Shown piece by piece: positions 15,714 to 23,834 of a DNA stretch of 64,000 bases. Location of the stretch: NCBI GenBank assembly GCA_019163175.1, contig JAFLKN010000003.1, positions 372,001 to 436,000 on the forward strand, given 5' to 3'. The stretch's first letter is position 1. The number at the start of each line of letters is the position of its first letter. The notes under the pieces were generated by a model. That model searched no databases. It worked only from the letters and a program-made list of their open reading frames with translations, and was not told where the DNA came from. This DNA comes from Prolixibacteraceae bacterium. GTDB taxonomy: Bacteria; Bacteroidota; Bacteroidia; Bacteroidales; Prolixibacteraceae. A program made the translations under genes and the position numbers.

Positions 15714-16119
15714 AATTAGCGATACTGGGGGTTAACTTACAGTAAACTCCTTCGGAGTTTAAACAACCCCGATTTACTCATTGGTTGTGGCGACTAACCC
15801 GTATGGGTTAAATATTAGTCACCCCCAATGAAATTGGGGGCTAACAAACACCTCCGCCCCCCAACCCCGAAGTGGGTTGAATACATTTTACAAAGTCATT
15901 TTATTATTCAACCCGTTCCGGGTTGGCCTTTCCTCCACCTTTCCCTTTGCCCCCAGCGATGCTGAGGGTCAATAATAGTATACTCCTTCGGAGTTTAAAC
16001 AACCCCGATTGGCTCATTGGTTGTGGCGACTAACCCGAAGGGTTAAATATTAATCACCCCCCAATAGAATTGGGGGCTGGCAAATTCCACCCAACCTCAA
16101 CCCCGAAGCGGGTTGAATA
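15714..16119. repeat. Two tandem copies of a ~165-bp hairpin-rich repeat beside a Y1 transposase
   Basis: Unit 1 (15714-15883) and unit 2 (15954-16119) share long nearly identical blocks, for example CTCCTTCGGAGTTTAAAC, CTCATTGGTTGTGGCGAC and ATTGGGGGCT. Each unit is a string of small hairpins: AAACTCC/GGAGTTT with a 3-nt loop (15744-15760), TAACCC/GGGTTA (15795-15810), CCCCCAAT/ATTGGGGG (15822-15840) and CAACCCCGAAGTGGGTTG. Between them lies a further CAACCC/GGGTTG hairpin. The region has no open frame of note. A third partial unit lies beyond the transposase gene (16667-16765). This fits REP/BIME-type repeats mobilised by a RAYT transposase. Confidence 0.85.
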
Positions 16120-16211
16120 TTAGCCCAGTTAAAATCCAAAGCCGTTATTTATTGATAGAAATTTCGTAACTTTTTCAAGGTGAAATTTTACTAACTTTTA
16201 AATTCGCCCTT

Positions 16212-16658
16212 ATGGCCAGCTACCGTCAAATTCTTTATCACCTTACTTTTCATACAAAAAACAGTGAAAAGGTATTGCACAACTCAGAAAACGATGAACT
16301 CTTCAAATACATTTGGGGTGTATTGAAAAACAAAAACTGCAAGCTTTTCAGGATTAATGGCATTGAAGATCATATTCATATTGTTTGCGATCTGCATCCT
16401 TCTGTTGCATTGGCCGAATTGGTAAAAGACATTAAAGTTGCCAGCTCAAAGTGGATTAAGGAGAAAAATATCTATCCGGAATTTTCGAATTGGGCCGAAA
16501 GTTATGGGGCTTTTACATTGTCTATTCGAGAAAAGGATACAATTATTAAATATGTGATGAATCAGCAGGCACATCACAAAAAAGAAAGTTTTAGGGAAGA
16601 GTTTATTCGGTTGCTGAAAGAGAACGGCGTTGACTTCGACGAAAAATATTTGCTGTAA
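16212..16658 (+). CDS. Y1 (HUH) REP-associated tyrosine transposase, type 1
   Basis: A 148-aa single-domain Y1 transposase of the IS200/TnpA_REP group. It would nick and join single-stranded DNA at hairpins. The HUH motif is H54-I-H56 in IEDHIHIVCDLHPS and the catalytic tyrosine is probably Y114 in IIKYVMNQQAHHKKESF; the C-terminus EENGVDFDEKYLL-like ending is usual for the group. No tnpB accompanies it and no terminal IS200-type ends are evident; instead repeat units flank it on both sides. Intact length suggests it can be active or was until recently. Confidence 0.88.
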   Translation: MASYRQILYHLTFHTKNSEKVLHNSENDELFKYIWGVLKNKNCKLFRINGIEDHIHIVCDLHPSVALAELVKDIKVASSKWIKEKNIYPEFSNWAESYGAFTLSIREKDTIIKYVMNQQAHHKKESFREEFIRLLKENGVDFDEKYLL

Positions 16659-16666
16659 TTTGATAT

Positions 16667-16765
16667 TCAACCCACTTCGGGGTTGGCTTTCAACTACCTT
16701 CCTGCTGCCCCCAGCGATGCTGGAGGTCAATAACAGTAAAACACCTTTGGAGTTTTTAAAGCAGC
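16667..16765. repeat. Partial third repeat unit downstream of the transposase
   Basis: This stretch matches 15907-16000: TTCAACCC...GGGTTGG hairpin, then GCCCCCAGCGATGCTG and a degraded version of the CTCC/GGAG hairpin. It is in the same orientation as the two upstream units, so the transposase gene is enclosed by direct repeats. Confidence 0.75.
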
Positions 16766-16787
16766 AAAACTTGTATGCTTGCAATTT

Positions 16788-16824
16788 TTAAACCTGACAG
16801 GGTTCAGAACCCTGTCAGGTTTAA
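16788..16824. repeat. CCTGACAGG palindrome, copy 2
   Basis: A perfect 17-bp stem (16788-16804 with 16808-16824) and a 3-nt CAG loop. It has no T-run directly after it on the plus strand. It shares the CCTGACAGG core with 14638-14670 and 50026-50060. Confidence 0.75.
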
Positions 16825-16842
16825 CGTAGCTTGTGGGCAAAA

Positions 16843-16876
16843 AACTAAAAAAGCGCAGAACTCTCATCCTGCGCTT
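16843..16876 (-). terminator. Terminator of leuS
   Basis: AAGCGCAG and CTGCGCTT (16851-16858, 16869-16876) pair; on the minus strand six T follow. Confidence 0.75.
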
Positions 16877-16912
16877 CTATTTTGCTTTTTGCCTTGATAC
16901 TTTTGCCTTGAT

Positions 16913-19564
16913 TTACATCACCACGTTCACAATCTTATTCGGAACAACAATCACCTTTTTCGGGGTTTTTCCTTCGAGCCATTTGATCGAAGTTTCGTGA
17001 GCCAGAACTGCCGCTTCGATTTTTGCATTGGGAGTTCCAACCGCAAATTCTAACTTAAAGCGAACTTTTCCATTGAACGAAACTGGGTATTCAAACACAT
17101 CTTCTGTCAGCATCGCTGGGTCAACTTCGGGCCAAGGTGCATATGCCAGCGTTTCTGTATTTCCATACATCTGCCAAAATTCTTCTGCAAGGTGAGGCGC
17201 ATAAGGTGAAAGTATTTTTGCGAAAATTTCAGCCGTTTGCTTGCTTACTTTCCCTTTTTTCATCGCCAGATTGTTGAAAATCATAAGCGCCGAAATTCCG
17301 GTATTGAATTTCATGTTTTCGATGTCGAATGCCACTTTGCTGATGGTCTGATGCAACAGTTTCAGAGTTTCCTTGTCGTCGGCTTCATCCACAATATTTT
17401 CCGGAGTTCCGAAGAAACGGGCAGCACGGTTCAGAAATCCGAAAACGCCTTTCACGCCATTTTCGGCCCAAGGTTTAGTGTCGTCGAGTGGTCCCATAAA
17501 CATCTCGTACAAACGAAGTGAGTCGGCGCCAAATTTGGCTACCACATCATCAGGATTCACCACGTTTTTCAACGATTTCGACATTTTAGCCACAATCTGT
17601 GTCAGTTCTTCGCCGGTTTCGGTGTGTAAATATTTTCCTTCTTTTTCTTCGACCAAATCGCTGGCTACTTTCGCCCCGGTGGCGGTTTGGTATGCAAATG
17701 CCAGAATCATTCCCTGATTAAACAACTTCTGGAAAGGTTCTGGAGTTGAAACAATGCCCAAATCGAACAGCACTTTGTGCCAGAAACGGCTATATAATAA
17801 ATGCAATACGGCATGCTCGGCACCACCCACATAAAGGTCAACCGGCATCCAGTAGTTTTCCAATTTTTTGTCGAAGATCGATTCGTCGTTTTTTGGATCG
17901 ATGTAGCGCAAATAGTACCAGCAAGAGCCAGCCCATTGCGGCATGGTGTTGGTTTCGCGGCGGCCTTTGCGACCATTCGCATCGGTCACATACAGCCAAT
18001 CGGTTGCATTGGCCAGTGGTGATTCGCCACCTTCGCCCGGTTCGTATTTTTCCATCTGCGGAAGTTCAACCGGAAGGTTATCTTCAACCAAAGTAACTTC
18101 CCCATCTTCCCAGTGAATAACGGGGAAAGGCTCACCCCAATAGCGCTGACGGCTGAATAACCAGTCGCGCAGTTTGAAATTGGTAGTCGCTTCGCCAATT
18201 CCCTTTTCGCCCAGCCATTCGACCACTTTAGCAATGCCCTGTTTTTTGTTCAGGCCATTCAGATCGAGACCAATTGCCGGATTGGCTGAATTGATGTAAG
18301 CGCCATCTTCAGTCCAGCAAGCTTCGCCAGCCAATACTTTAGCGCGGGTGTCGTCATCGGCACTCTTCGGATCGAGAATACAGATAACCGGAATATTGAA
18401 TTTCTGAGCGAACTCGAAGTCGCGGGTGTCGTGTGCCGGAACTGCCATAATTGCACCTGTACCGTAGCCCATCAATACATAGTCGGCCACCCAAACAGGA
18501 ATTGGCAAACCGGTAATCGGGTTAATTGCATTGCGTCCGGTGAAAACTCCGGTTTTATCTTTAGCCAGTTCGGTGCGGTCCAAATCCGATTTCAGCGAAG
18601 CAGCTTGTATATATTTATTTACCTGTTCTTCATTTTCAGGAGTAACCAAACTTTCCAACATCGGATGCTCAGGAGAAACAACCATATAAGTTGCCCCGAA
18701 CAAAGTGTCGGGACGTGTAGTGTAAACACGCAGTTTTTCAGTTGATCCTTCAATCGCAAAATCTACTTCTGCACCGGTCGATTTACCGATCCAGTTTTTC
18801 TGCATGTCTTTTACTCCTTCAGGCCAATCCAGATCGTCCAACCCCTGCAACAAACGTTCAGCATAATGCGGAATCCGGAGCAACCATTGCTTCAGGTTCT
18901 TACGGGTCACCTGGTTGCCACATTTTTCGTGCGAACCATCGGTCAACACTTCTTCGTTGGCACACACCGTTTTGCACGACTGGCACCACCAAACCTGAGC
19001 ATTGTCGTAATAAGCCAGACGTTTTTCACCGATGTATTTGTTGATGGCAGCTTGTCCTTGTGCCTGAATTTCGGCAGGAATTGGCAGTTCGGTGATTGGG
19101 CGGCCTTTCCCGGCTTCGGCATCGAACCATGTGTTGTATAATTTGGTGAAAATCCACTGTGTCCAGCGGAAATATTTGGGGTCGGTAGTATTGATTTCGC
19201 GGTCCCAGTCGTAGCTCAAACCCAATGATTTGATCTGGCGGCGGAAATTGTCACAATTCTTATTTGTAGTTACAGCGGGGTGCGTTCCGGTCTGAATGGC
19301 ATACTGCTCGGCAGGCAATCCGAACGCATCCCATCCCATTGGGTGCAATACGTTGAAGCCTTTCATGCGCTTGTAGCGGCACATGATATCGGTTGCAGTG
19401 TAACCTTCAGGGTGACCAACATGCAAGCCCGCTCCTGAAGGATAAGGAAACATGTCGAGCACGTAATATTTTGGTTTAGAGAAGTCGTTTTCGGTTTTGA
19501 ACGTTTGTCGTTCTTCCCAGTATTGTTGCCATTTCGGCTCAATTTCGGAGAAATTATATTCCAT
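16913..19564 (-). CDS. leuS: Leucyl-tRNA synthetase
   Basis: Class I synthetase (883 aa) that charges tRNA-Leu. HIGH motif appears as HVGH in [17 protein letters not shown], and KMSKS in [16 protein letters not shown]; the CP1 editing domain is present ([16 protein letters not shown] and the later [20 protein letters not shown]). Start 19564 ([16 protein letters not shown]) is the homologous one; the frame extends 13 codons upstream without support. A -7 box lies 36 nt upstream. The gene is intact although two transposase loci lie on either side. Confidence 0.96.
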   Translation of the reverse strand: MEYNFSEIEPKWQQYWEERQTFKTENDFSKPKYYVLDMFPYPSGAGLHVGHPEGYTATDIMCRYKRMKGFNVLHPMGWDAFGLPAEQYAIQTGTHPAVTTNKNCDNFRRQIKSLGLSYDWDREINTTDPKYFRWTQWIFTKLYNTWFDAEAGKGRPITELPIPAEIQAQGQAAINKYIGEKRLAYYDNAQVWWCQSCKTVCANEEVLTDGSHEKCGNQVTRKNLKQWLLRIPHYAERLLQGLDDLDWPEGVKDMQKNWIGKSTGAEVDFAIEGSTEKLRVYTTRPDTLFGATYMVVSPEHPMLESLVTPENEEQVNKYIQAASLKSDLDRTELAKDKTGVFTGRNAINPITGLPIPVWVADYVLMGYGTGAIMAVPAHDTRDFEFAQKFNIPVICILDPKSADDDTRAKVLAGEACWTEDGAYINSANPAIGLDLNGLNKKQGIAKVVEWLGEKGIGEATTNFKLRDWLFSRQRYWGEPFPVIHWEDGEVTLVEDNLPVELPQMEKYEPGEGGESPLANATDWLYVTDANGRKGRRETNTMPQWAGSCWYYLRYIDPKNDESIFDKKLENYWMPVDLYVGGAEHAVLHLLYSRFWHKVLFDLGIVSTPEPFQKLFNQGMILAFAYQTATGAKVASDLVEEKEGKYLHTETGEELTQIVAKMSKSLKNVVNPDDVVAKFGADSLRLYEMFMGPLDDTKPWAENGVKGVFGFLNRAARFFGTPENIVDEADDKETLKLLHQTISKVAFDIENMKFNTGISALMIFNNLAMKKGKVSKQTAEIFAKILSPYAPHLAEEFWQMYGNTETLAYAPWPEVDPAMLTEDVFEYPVSFNGKVRFKLEFAVGTPNAKIEAAVLAHETSIKWLEGKTPKKVIVVPNKIVNVVM

Positions 19565-19600
19565 TTTTAGTGTGTAATAAAGGTTTCTGATAATGAGCCG

Positions 19601-19608
19601 CAAAGATA
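19601..19608 (-). promoter_or_regulatory. -7 box of leuS
   Basis: TATCTTTG on the minus strand, exact match, 36 nt before the start codon. Confidence 0.5.
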
Positions 19609-19686
19609 GAAAGAAAGTTGCAAGTTAAAAGGTGGGAATTATGGAAATGTGGTGAACAATCCAAAGGGTTACGTTTTTATGGTTTC

Positions 19687-19783
19687 AATCACAGGATTCC
19701 GTTGCACTCCACCCTGTGCTGTTACATATCGGTCCCTTGGACCTTTGCGAATTTTGTTGAAGGGGCAACGCTCCGATATGTAA
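19687..19783. repeat. Flanking repeat of the second Y1 transposase, distal copy
   Basis: A 61-bp block (19687-19747) starting AATCACAGG and ending ACCTTTG is repeated at 20323-20383 in the same orientation, with roughly four fifths of bases equal. It contains potential hairpins (CACAGG...CCTGTG and GGTCC..GGACC). In this copy TTACATATCGG (19722-19732) also pairs with CCGATATGTAA (19773-19783). Confidence 0.75.
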
Positions 19784-19830
19784 AAGCATAGTCCGAAATA
19801 AAATGGAGGGCTATGAATTGAATAATTAAT

Positions 19831-20277
19831 CTAATCCCAAACATATCGCTCATCGAACTCAATTCCATTTTCTTTCAGGAATAACCTGAATTCATCTTTG
19901 CAATCTACCTCTTTATGATGCTCGGGTTGATTCAAAATATATTTTTTAACAACAACAATTTTCGAAGAACTTACAGAAAAGATTCCGTATCCATCTTGCC
20001 AGTAAAAATTGTCAATTCCTCGTATCTTGATCCACTTCGAGGATGATGTCTTTATTTTTGAAACCAGATCTGCCATCGTAATTGTTCGTGGAAGCGTGCA
20101 GAGAATATGGATATGGTCAGGATTAGCAAATAGCTCATAGGTGTAGGAATGCAATTCTGCCAAAACTCCAATAATGTATTTATGCAGTTCTGGTCTAATT
20201 TCGTTTGTAATAAATTCAATTCCATATTTGGTAGTAAAAACGATATGGACATTTACTTTGGCTAATGATTGTGGCAT
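19831..20277 (-). CDS. Y1 (HUH) REP-associated tyrosine transposase, type 2
   Basis: A second 148-aa Y1 transposase, clearly diverged from the one at 16212. HUH residues are H55-I-H57 in NPDHIHILCTLP and the tyrosine is probably Y113 in VVKKYILNQPEHHKEVD; the ending LKENGIEFDERYVWD matches the family. No tnpB is present. It is enclosed by a different pair of direct repeats (19687-19747 and 20323-20383), so it appears to serve a separate repeat family. It would act on single-stranded hairpin DNA. Confidence 0.88.
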   Translation of the reverse strand: MPQSLAKVNVHIVFTTKYGIEFITNEIRPELHKYIIGVLAELHSYTYELFANPDHIHILCTLPRTITMADLVSKIKTSSSKWIKIRGIDNFYWQDGYGIFSVSSSKIVVVKKYILNQPEHHKEVDCKDEFRLFLKENGIEFDERYVWD

Positions 20278-20322
20278 AATGTCATAGTTTAAAATAACTA
20301 ATTTACATCATTTGAATTAAAT

Positions 20323-20384
20323 AATCACAGGGTTTCGCTTCACTCTACCCTGTGCTGGCACAAGTCGGTCTTTCAGACCTTTGG
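20323..20384. repeat. Flanking repeat of the second Y1 transposase, proximal copy
   Basis: Contains CACAGGGT...ACCCTGTG (8-bp arms) and GGTCTTTCAGACC. Same orientation as the copy at 19687-19747; the transposase gene lies between them. Confidence 0.75.
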
Positions 20385-20447
20385 TAAAATGAACTTTTCA
20401 TCCTCATTCAGCGTTCAATCTTCGAAACAATTTTAAAAACAAAAACT

Positions 20448-21338
20448 ATGAAATTCGTAATAACAGGTTCTTTGGGAAACATCAGCAAACCACTTGCTGA
20501 AAAATTGATTGCTGCCGGACACAGTGTGACTGTAGTAAGCAGCAAAGCTGACAAAACTGAAAAAATCGAAGCCTTGGGAGCTAATGCGGCTATTGGTTCG
20601 GTTGATGATGTTGCTTTTCTTACTAAAACATTTACCGGAGCTGATGCCGTTTATACTATGGTTCCGCCAAATTTTGGAGCCGGCAACTGGAAAAAATACA
20701 TTGCCAATATTGGCGAAAATTATGCTGAAGCCATCCATGCCGCAGGAGTAAAAAATGTAGTTAATCTAAGCAGTATGGGCGCACACATGCCCGAAGGCTG
20801 CGGACCGGTAAGCGGTTTATTCTTTGTTGAAAAAGCCCTGAACGCATTGGAGGTTGTGAATGTAAAACACCTTCGTCCCGGATTTTTCTACACCAACTTC
20901 CTGTCCAATGTTGGAATGGTCAAACACATGGGCATTATTGGTGGAAACTACGGCGAAAATGCAACTCTGGTCATTGTTCATCCTGAAGATATTGCAGAAG
21001 TAGCTGCAGAAGAATTACTGAATCTTTCTTTTAAAGGCAAAAGCGTTCGGTACATTGTCAGCGATGAAAAAACAACTCAGGAAGTGGCCACCACTTTAGG
21101 AAAAGCCATCGGAAAACCAGAACTTCCATGGGTAAATTTCAAGGATGAAGAAACATTGGGAGGCATGCTACAGGCCGGAGTTCCTGAAGAAATTGCTAAA
21201 AACTATGCCGAAATGGGTGCGGCCATGCGTAGTGGCGAAATGGACTCGGACTACAAGCAAAATAAACCTGCAGTTTTTGGGAAGACCAAACTTGAAGCTT
21301 TTGCCCCAGTGTTTGCTGCTGTTTATGCACAATCATAA
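20448..21338 (+). CDS. NmrA-like NAD(P)-binding reductase
   Basis: A 296-aa atypical short-chain dehydrogenase with an N-terminal Rossmann fold: MKFVITGSLGNISKPLAEKL is the dinucleotide-binding start (G-x-x-G-x-x-x-x-x-L form), SVTVVSSKADK the second strand, and VVNLSSMGAHM the strand with the usual Ser. The catalytic YxxxK of classical SDRs is not obvious, as in NmrA/NAD(P)H azoreductase-like proteins, so it may reduce quinone-like or azo substrates or act as a redox sensor. Stands alone; a terminator follows. Confidence 0.8.
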   Translation: MKFVITGSLGNISKPLAEKLIAAGHSVTVVSSKADKTEKIEALGANAAIGSVDDVAFLTKTFTGADAVYTMVPPNFGAGNWKKYIANIGENYAEAIHAAGVKNVVNLSSMGAHMPEGCGPVSGLFFVEKALNALEVVNVKHLRPGFFYTNFLSNVGMVKHMGIIGGNYGENATLVIVHPEDIAEVAAEELLNLSFKGKSVRYIVSDEKTTQEVATTLGKAIGKPELPWVNFKDEETLGGMLQAGVPEEIAKNYAEMGAAMRSGEMDSDYKQNKPAVFGKTKLEAFAPVFAAVYAQS

Positions 21339-21344
21339 ATAACC

Positions 21345-21379
21345 TATTGAGGGTCCGACTCAAAGTCGGGCTCTCAATA
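21345..21379. terminator. Bidirectional terminator
   Basis: A 16-bp stem with two G-T pairs and a CAA loop (21345-21360, 21364-21379) between the convergent reductase and plug-protein genes. Confidence 0.75.
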
Positions 21380-21384
21380 AACTC

Positions 21385-23799
21385 CTACTTTTTATTTACA
21401 GTAAAGCTTGCTGTTCCGAAGCAGATTTTACCATTTTTACTGACACCTTCGATAAATACATCGTATTTGGATAATTCGTCGGAAGTAAAAAATTCAAGAT
21501 TTGCCTTTCCATCGGTTAATTGTACCTCAGGATTCCAATACAAAGTTGGCCTGAAATCAGGTTGAGGCGAAATGATATTTTCAAGCGTATATTTTGGCGA
21601 ATAAAATTTCCCGATTCGCTGATAACCATTCACCCGTTCTGATATTCTACCCCACACATAGTGATCCTTGTTTTCGGTATAATCGCCGGTAGTGCGGTAA
21701 ATCGCAATCACTCCATCTGCGCCCTTCGACCCGAAAGCCGCCAGATTTCCGCCACTTTTCAGAATTTCAATTTTATCAATTTCATTCATGCGCAATGCCC
21801 TTATTTCCTTCATCACATTTCCCGATCCCGGAGGAAAATCAGAAACTTCGATGCCATCGATAATAAACAACGGAGTTCCGCCACCACGTATCGAAATTTG
21901 TTCGCCTGAAACAGTTAGCCCGGCAATTTTTCCATCAAGGTAATCGAAAATATTGGTGTACTGGTAATCATTCGGGGTAATTTTGAGCGATTTGTCGGGA
22001 TTTTGGTAAATCCTGAGTTGAGTTGCCTCTTTCGGAATCCGGTCTTCAACCACTTCAATTTCTGACAAAAGAATGCTGCCTTTCTCCGGATTAAATCCCA
22101 TTTCTTTCATTCTCCGGTAATAATTATCCATGGCAAATTGCCGGTGAAGTTCGATGCCAAAAGTTGTACGATTCAGAGAATCGCCATAAATAATGGAATC
22201 TTTTTTGAAAGGCGGATCGAGAAATACTCTGGTGTTTCGTCCACCGCCTGGCGTTCGGGCATTAATCATCACATTGGTCGAATCGCGCAGGTAAATCTGT
22301 TTAAATTCGAAGCGCCCGTTTTCATCCGAAGTTGTTTCCAGCATCAGGAAATTTCCACCTGCAGGCCCTAATATTACTTTGGCTTCGGGCACCGGCGATT
22401 CTCTGAATAATTTCTTTACAACTCCTTTAATGTCGATTCCGGCATCGTTCCATTCGGTTAAAGGTGGAGTGTTTGTCAGTTCAACATCATCCCAGAAATA
22501 AGATTTCCAGCCATGGACCATCATCAGCAAATCAAGTTTTTCTGCTGAAGACAGCACCTCATCATCCACAAAGTAAGCTGCCGGCGATTCGATGGCTCCT
22601 TTCAATTCAGAGTCGAGCAACAAATAGCTTTTTATGTTCTGGCTATTTCCTGAAGGTCCGAAATAATTCCGGTTCACCACGGCCATTGACAGTGTTGAGG
22701 TCAAGGAGTCGTTGGGAGCCAAAAGCGCATCAACACCAATTTTAACCTCTTCACGGGTTTTAAATTCTTTTTTACTGACTTGTAATTTGAGCAAATCAGC
22801 ATTGCCGTCGTCCACAAAAATCAGGCGTTCGGCAAAAGGATTCAGGAGCGAATCGAGTAATGCTATTTTTGAAATTCCTTTGGGGAACAAGTTCTTTAGA
22901 AGTTTAAACGACTGCGTAAATTCTGTCATTTCAATCTTTTTATAAAACAGCACAACTCCTTTGTGCAAAGCCACAACGTAAAATCCGGGATGTTGAACGA
23001 GCTTCATGTTGGCCGACATGCCAAACAATAACGACTCCCCACTCACTTTGAAATTCAGGCAAACTCCATTTGGATTGGCCGCTTCAAGAGAAAATTTCGT
23101 GCCCGGAGACTGATCGATGATGGCATAATAATTTTCACCTTCTTCGGGCATCATGATAAACTTACCCATTCCTAAAAAGCTTGTGCTGAACGAAGAAATC
23201 GTATCTCCCCGATCATTTAGAATTCTGCCACTGACATAAATCCCTTTTCCTTTTGAATTGATCGCTTTAAAGGCGACTGTATTCACTGCATTCATTACCA
23301 GATTTCCACTTTCCGGTAAAAAAGCAACATCAAATTTTGAAAAGTCATCCTGTTCCTTATCAGTCAAATCGGCCGAATTCATCGATTTGGTTATCCATAT
23401 TTTTTTGTGGAAACAAGCCTCTTCTCCAAAGTTTTTAAGGTATTTGGTGTAGGCCCTTACGGTATACATGCCACTTTCCAGATTTTTGGTATCGATTTCT
23501 CCCTGAGTCTGTCCGTTAATTGAGAACAATACATTTTCTACAACCACTTTCCCTGAATCGGAAACCAATTGAACAAATACATTCCTGAAATTCGAGTTCA
23601 ATTTATGCGTGATTCCGTTTACCTGGTAAACTTTTAGCCAGATTTTATCGCCGGGGGCATACAATTCGCGGTCGACATGGACATACAACTTTTCGAAAAG
23701 AAGTGGTTTTTTGGAATCTACCCAACTTTCGATAGTTTGAGCATGGAGTTGTGAAAAAACAGATAAAATAGAAATGAGTAGCGTTGCAAGTTTTTTCAT
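21385..23799 (-). CDS. Secreted MG2 / TonB-plug protein, paralogue A
   Basis: An 804-aa exported protein (signal peptide to about residue 20, ending SQLHA). It opens with an alpha-2-macroglobulin MG2-like domain (LYVHVDRELYAPGDKIWLKV; GMYTVRAYTKYL), continues with beta-rich domains, a carboxypeptidase-regulatory-like segment (VPEAKVILGPAGGNFL) and a TonB-receptor plug-like domain near the C-terminus (IRGGGTPLFIIDGIEV; AFGSKGADGVIAIY). There is no beta-barrel after the plug, so it is not a transporter by itself. The family is widespread in Bacteroidota with no settled role. It follows a paralogue by 35 nt and is probably co-transcribed with it. Confidence 0.8.
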   Translation of the reverse strand: MKKLATLLISILSVFSQLHAQTIESWVDSKKPLLFEKLYVHVDRELYAPGDKIWLKVYQVNGITHKLNSNFRNVFVQLVSDSGKVVVENVLFSINGQTQGEIDTKNLESGMYTVRAYTKYLKNFGEEACFHKKIWITKSMNSADLTDKEQDDFSKFDVAFLPESGNLVMNAVNTVAFKAINSKGKGIYVSGRILNDRGDTISSFSTSFLGMGKFIMMPEEGENYYAIIDQSPGTKFSLEAANPNGVCLNFKVSGESLLFGMSANMKLVQHPGFYVVALHKGVVLFYKKIEMTEFTQSFKLLKNLFPKGISKIALLDSLLNPFAERLIFVDDGNADLLKLQVSKKEFKTREEVKIGVDALLAPNDSLTSTLSMAVVNRNYFGPSGNSQNIKSYLLLDSELKGAIESPAAYFVDDEVLSSAEKLDLLMMVHGWKSYFWDDVELTNTPPLTEWNDAGIDIKGVVKKLFRESPVPEAKVILGPAGGNFLMLETTSDENGRFEFKQIYLRDSTNVMINARTPGGGRNTRVFLDPPFKKDSIIYGDSLNRTTFGIELHRQFAMDNYYRRMKEMGFNPEKGSILLSEIEVVEDRIPKEATQLRIYQNPDKSLKITPNDYQYTNIFDYLDGKIAGLTVSGEQISIRGGGTPLFIIDGIEVSDFPPGSGNVMKEIRALRMNEIDKIEILKSGGNLAAFGSKGADGVIAIYRTTGDYTENKDHYVWGRISERVNGYQRIGKFYSPKYTLENIISPQPDFRPTLYWNPEVQLTDGKANLEFFTSDELSKYDVFIEGVSKNGKICFGTASFTVNKK

Positions 23800-23834
23800 T
23801 CTCCACGTGTTTTTCTCTAATTTTTATTTACTCG

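Noticed and set aside
15714-16119. Possible CRISPR array because of repeated blocks
   Set aside because: Only two long units of about 165 bp with internal hairpins; no regular short repeats with unique spacers and no cas genes.
16212-16658. Classical IS200/IS605 insertion sequence
   Set aside because: No tnpB and no defined left and right ends; flanking direct repeat units fit a RAYT locus better. The same holds for 19831-20277.
18742-19044. Plus-strand frames antisense to leuS
   Set aside because: Several overlapping frames here mirror leuS codons; none has a plausible start site or recognisable domain.
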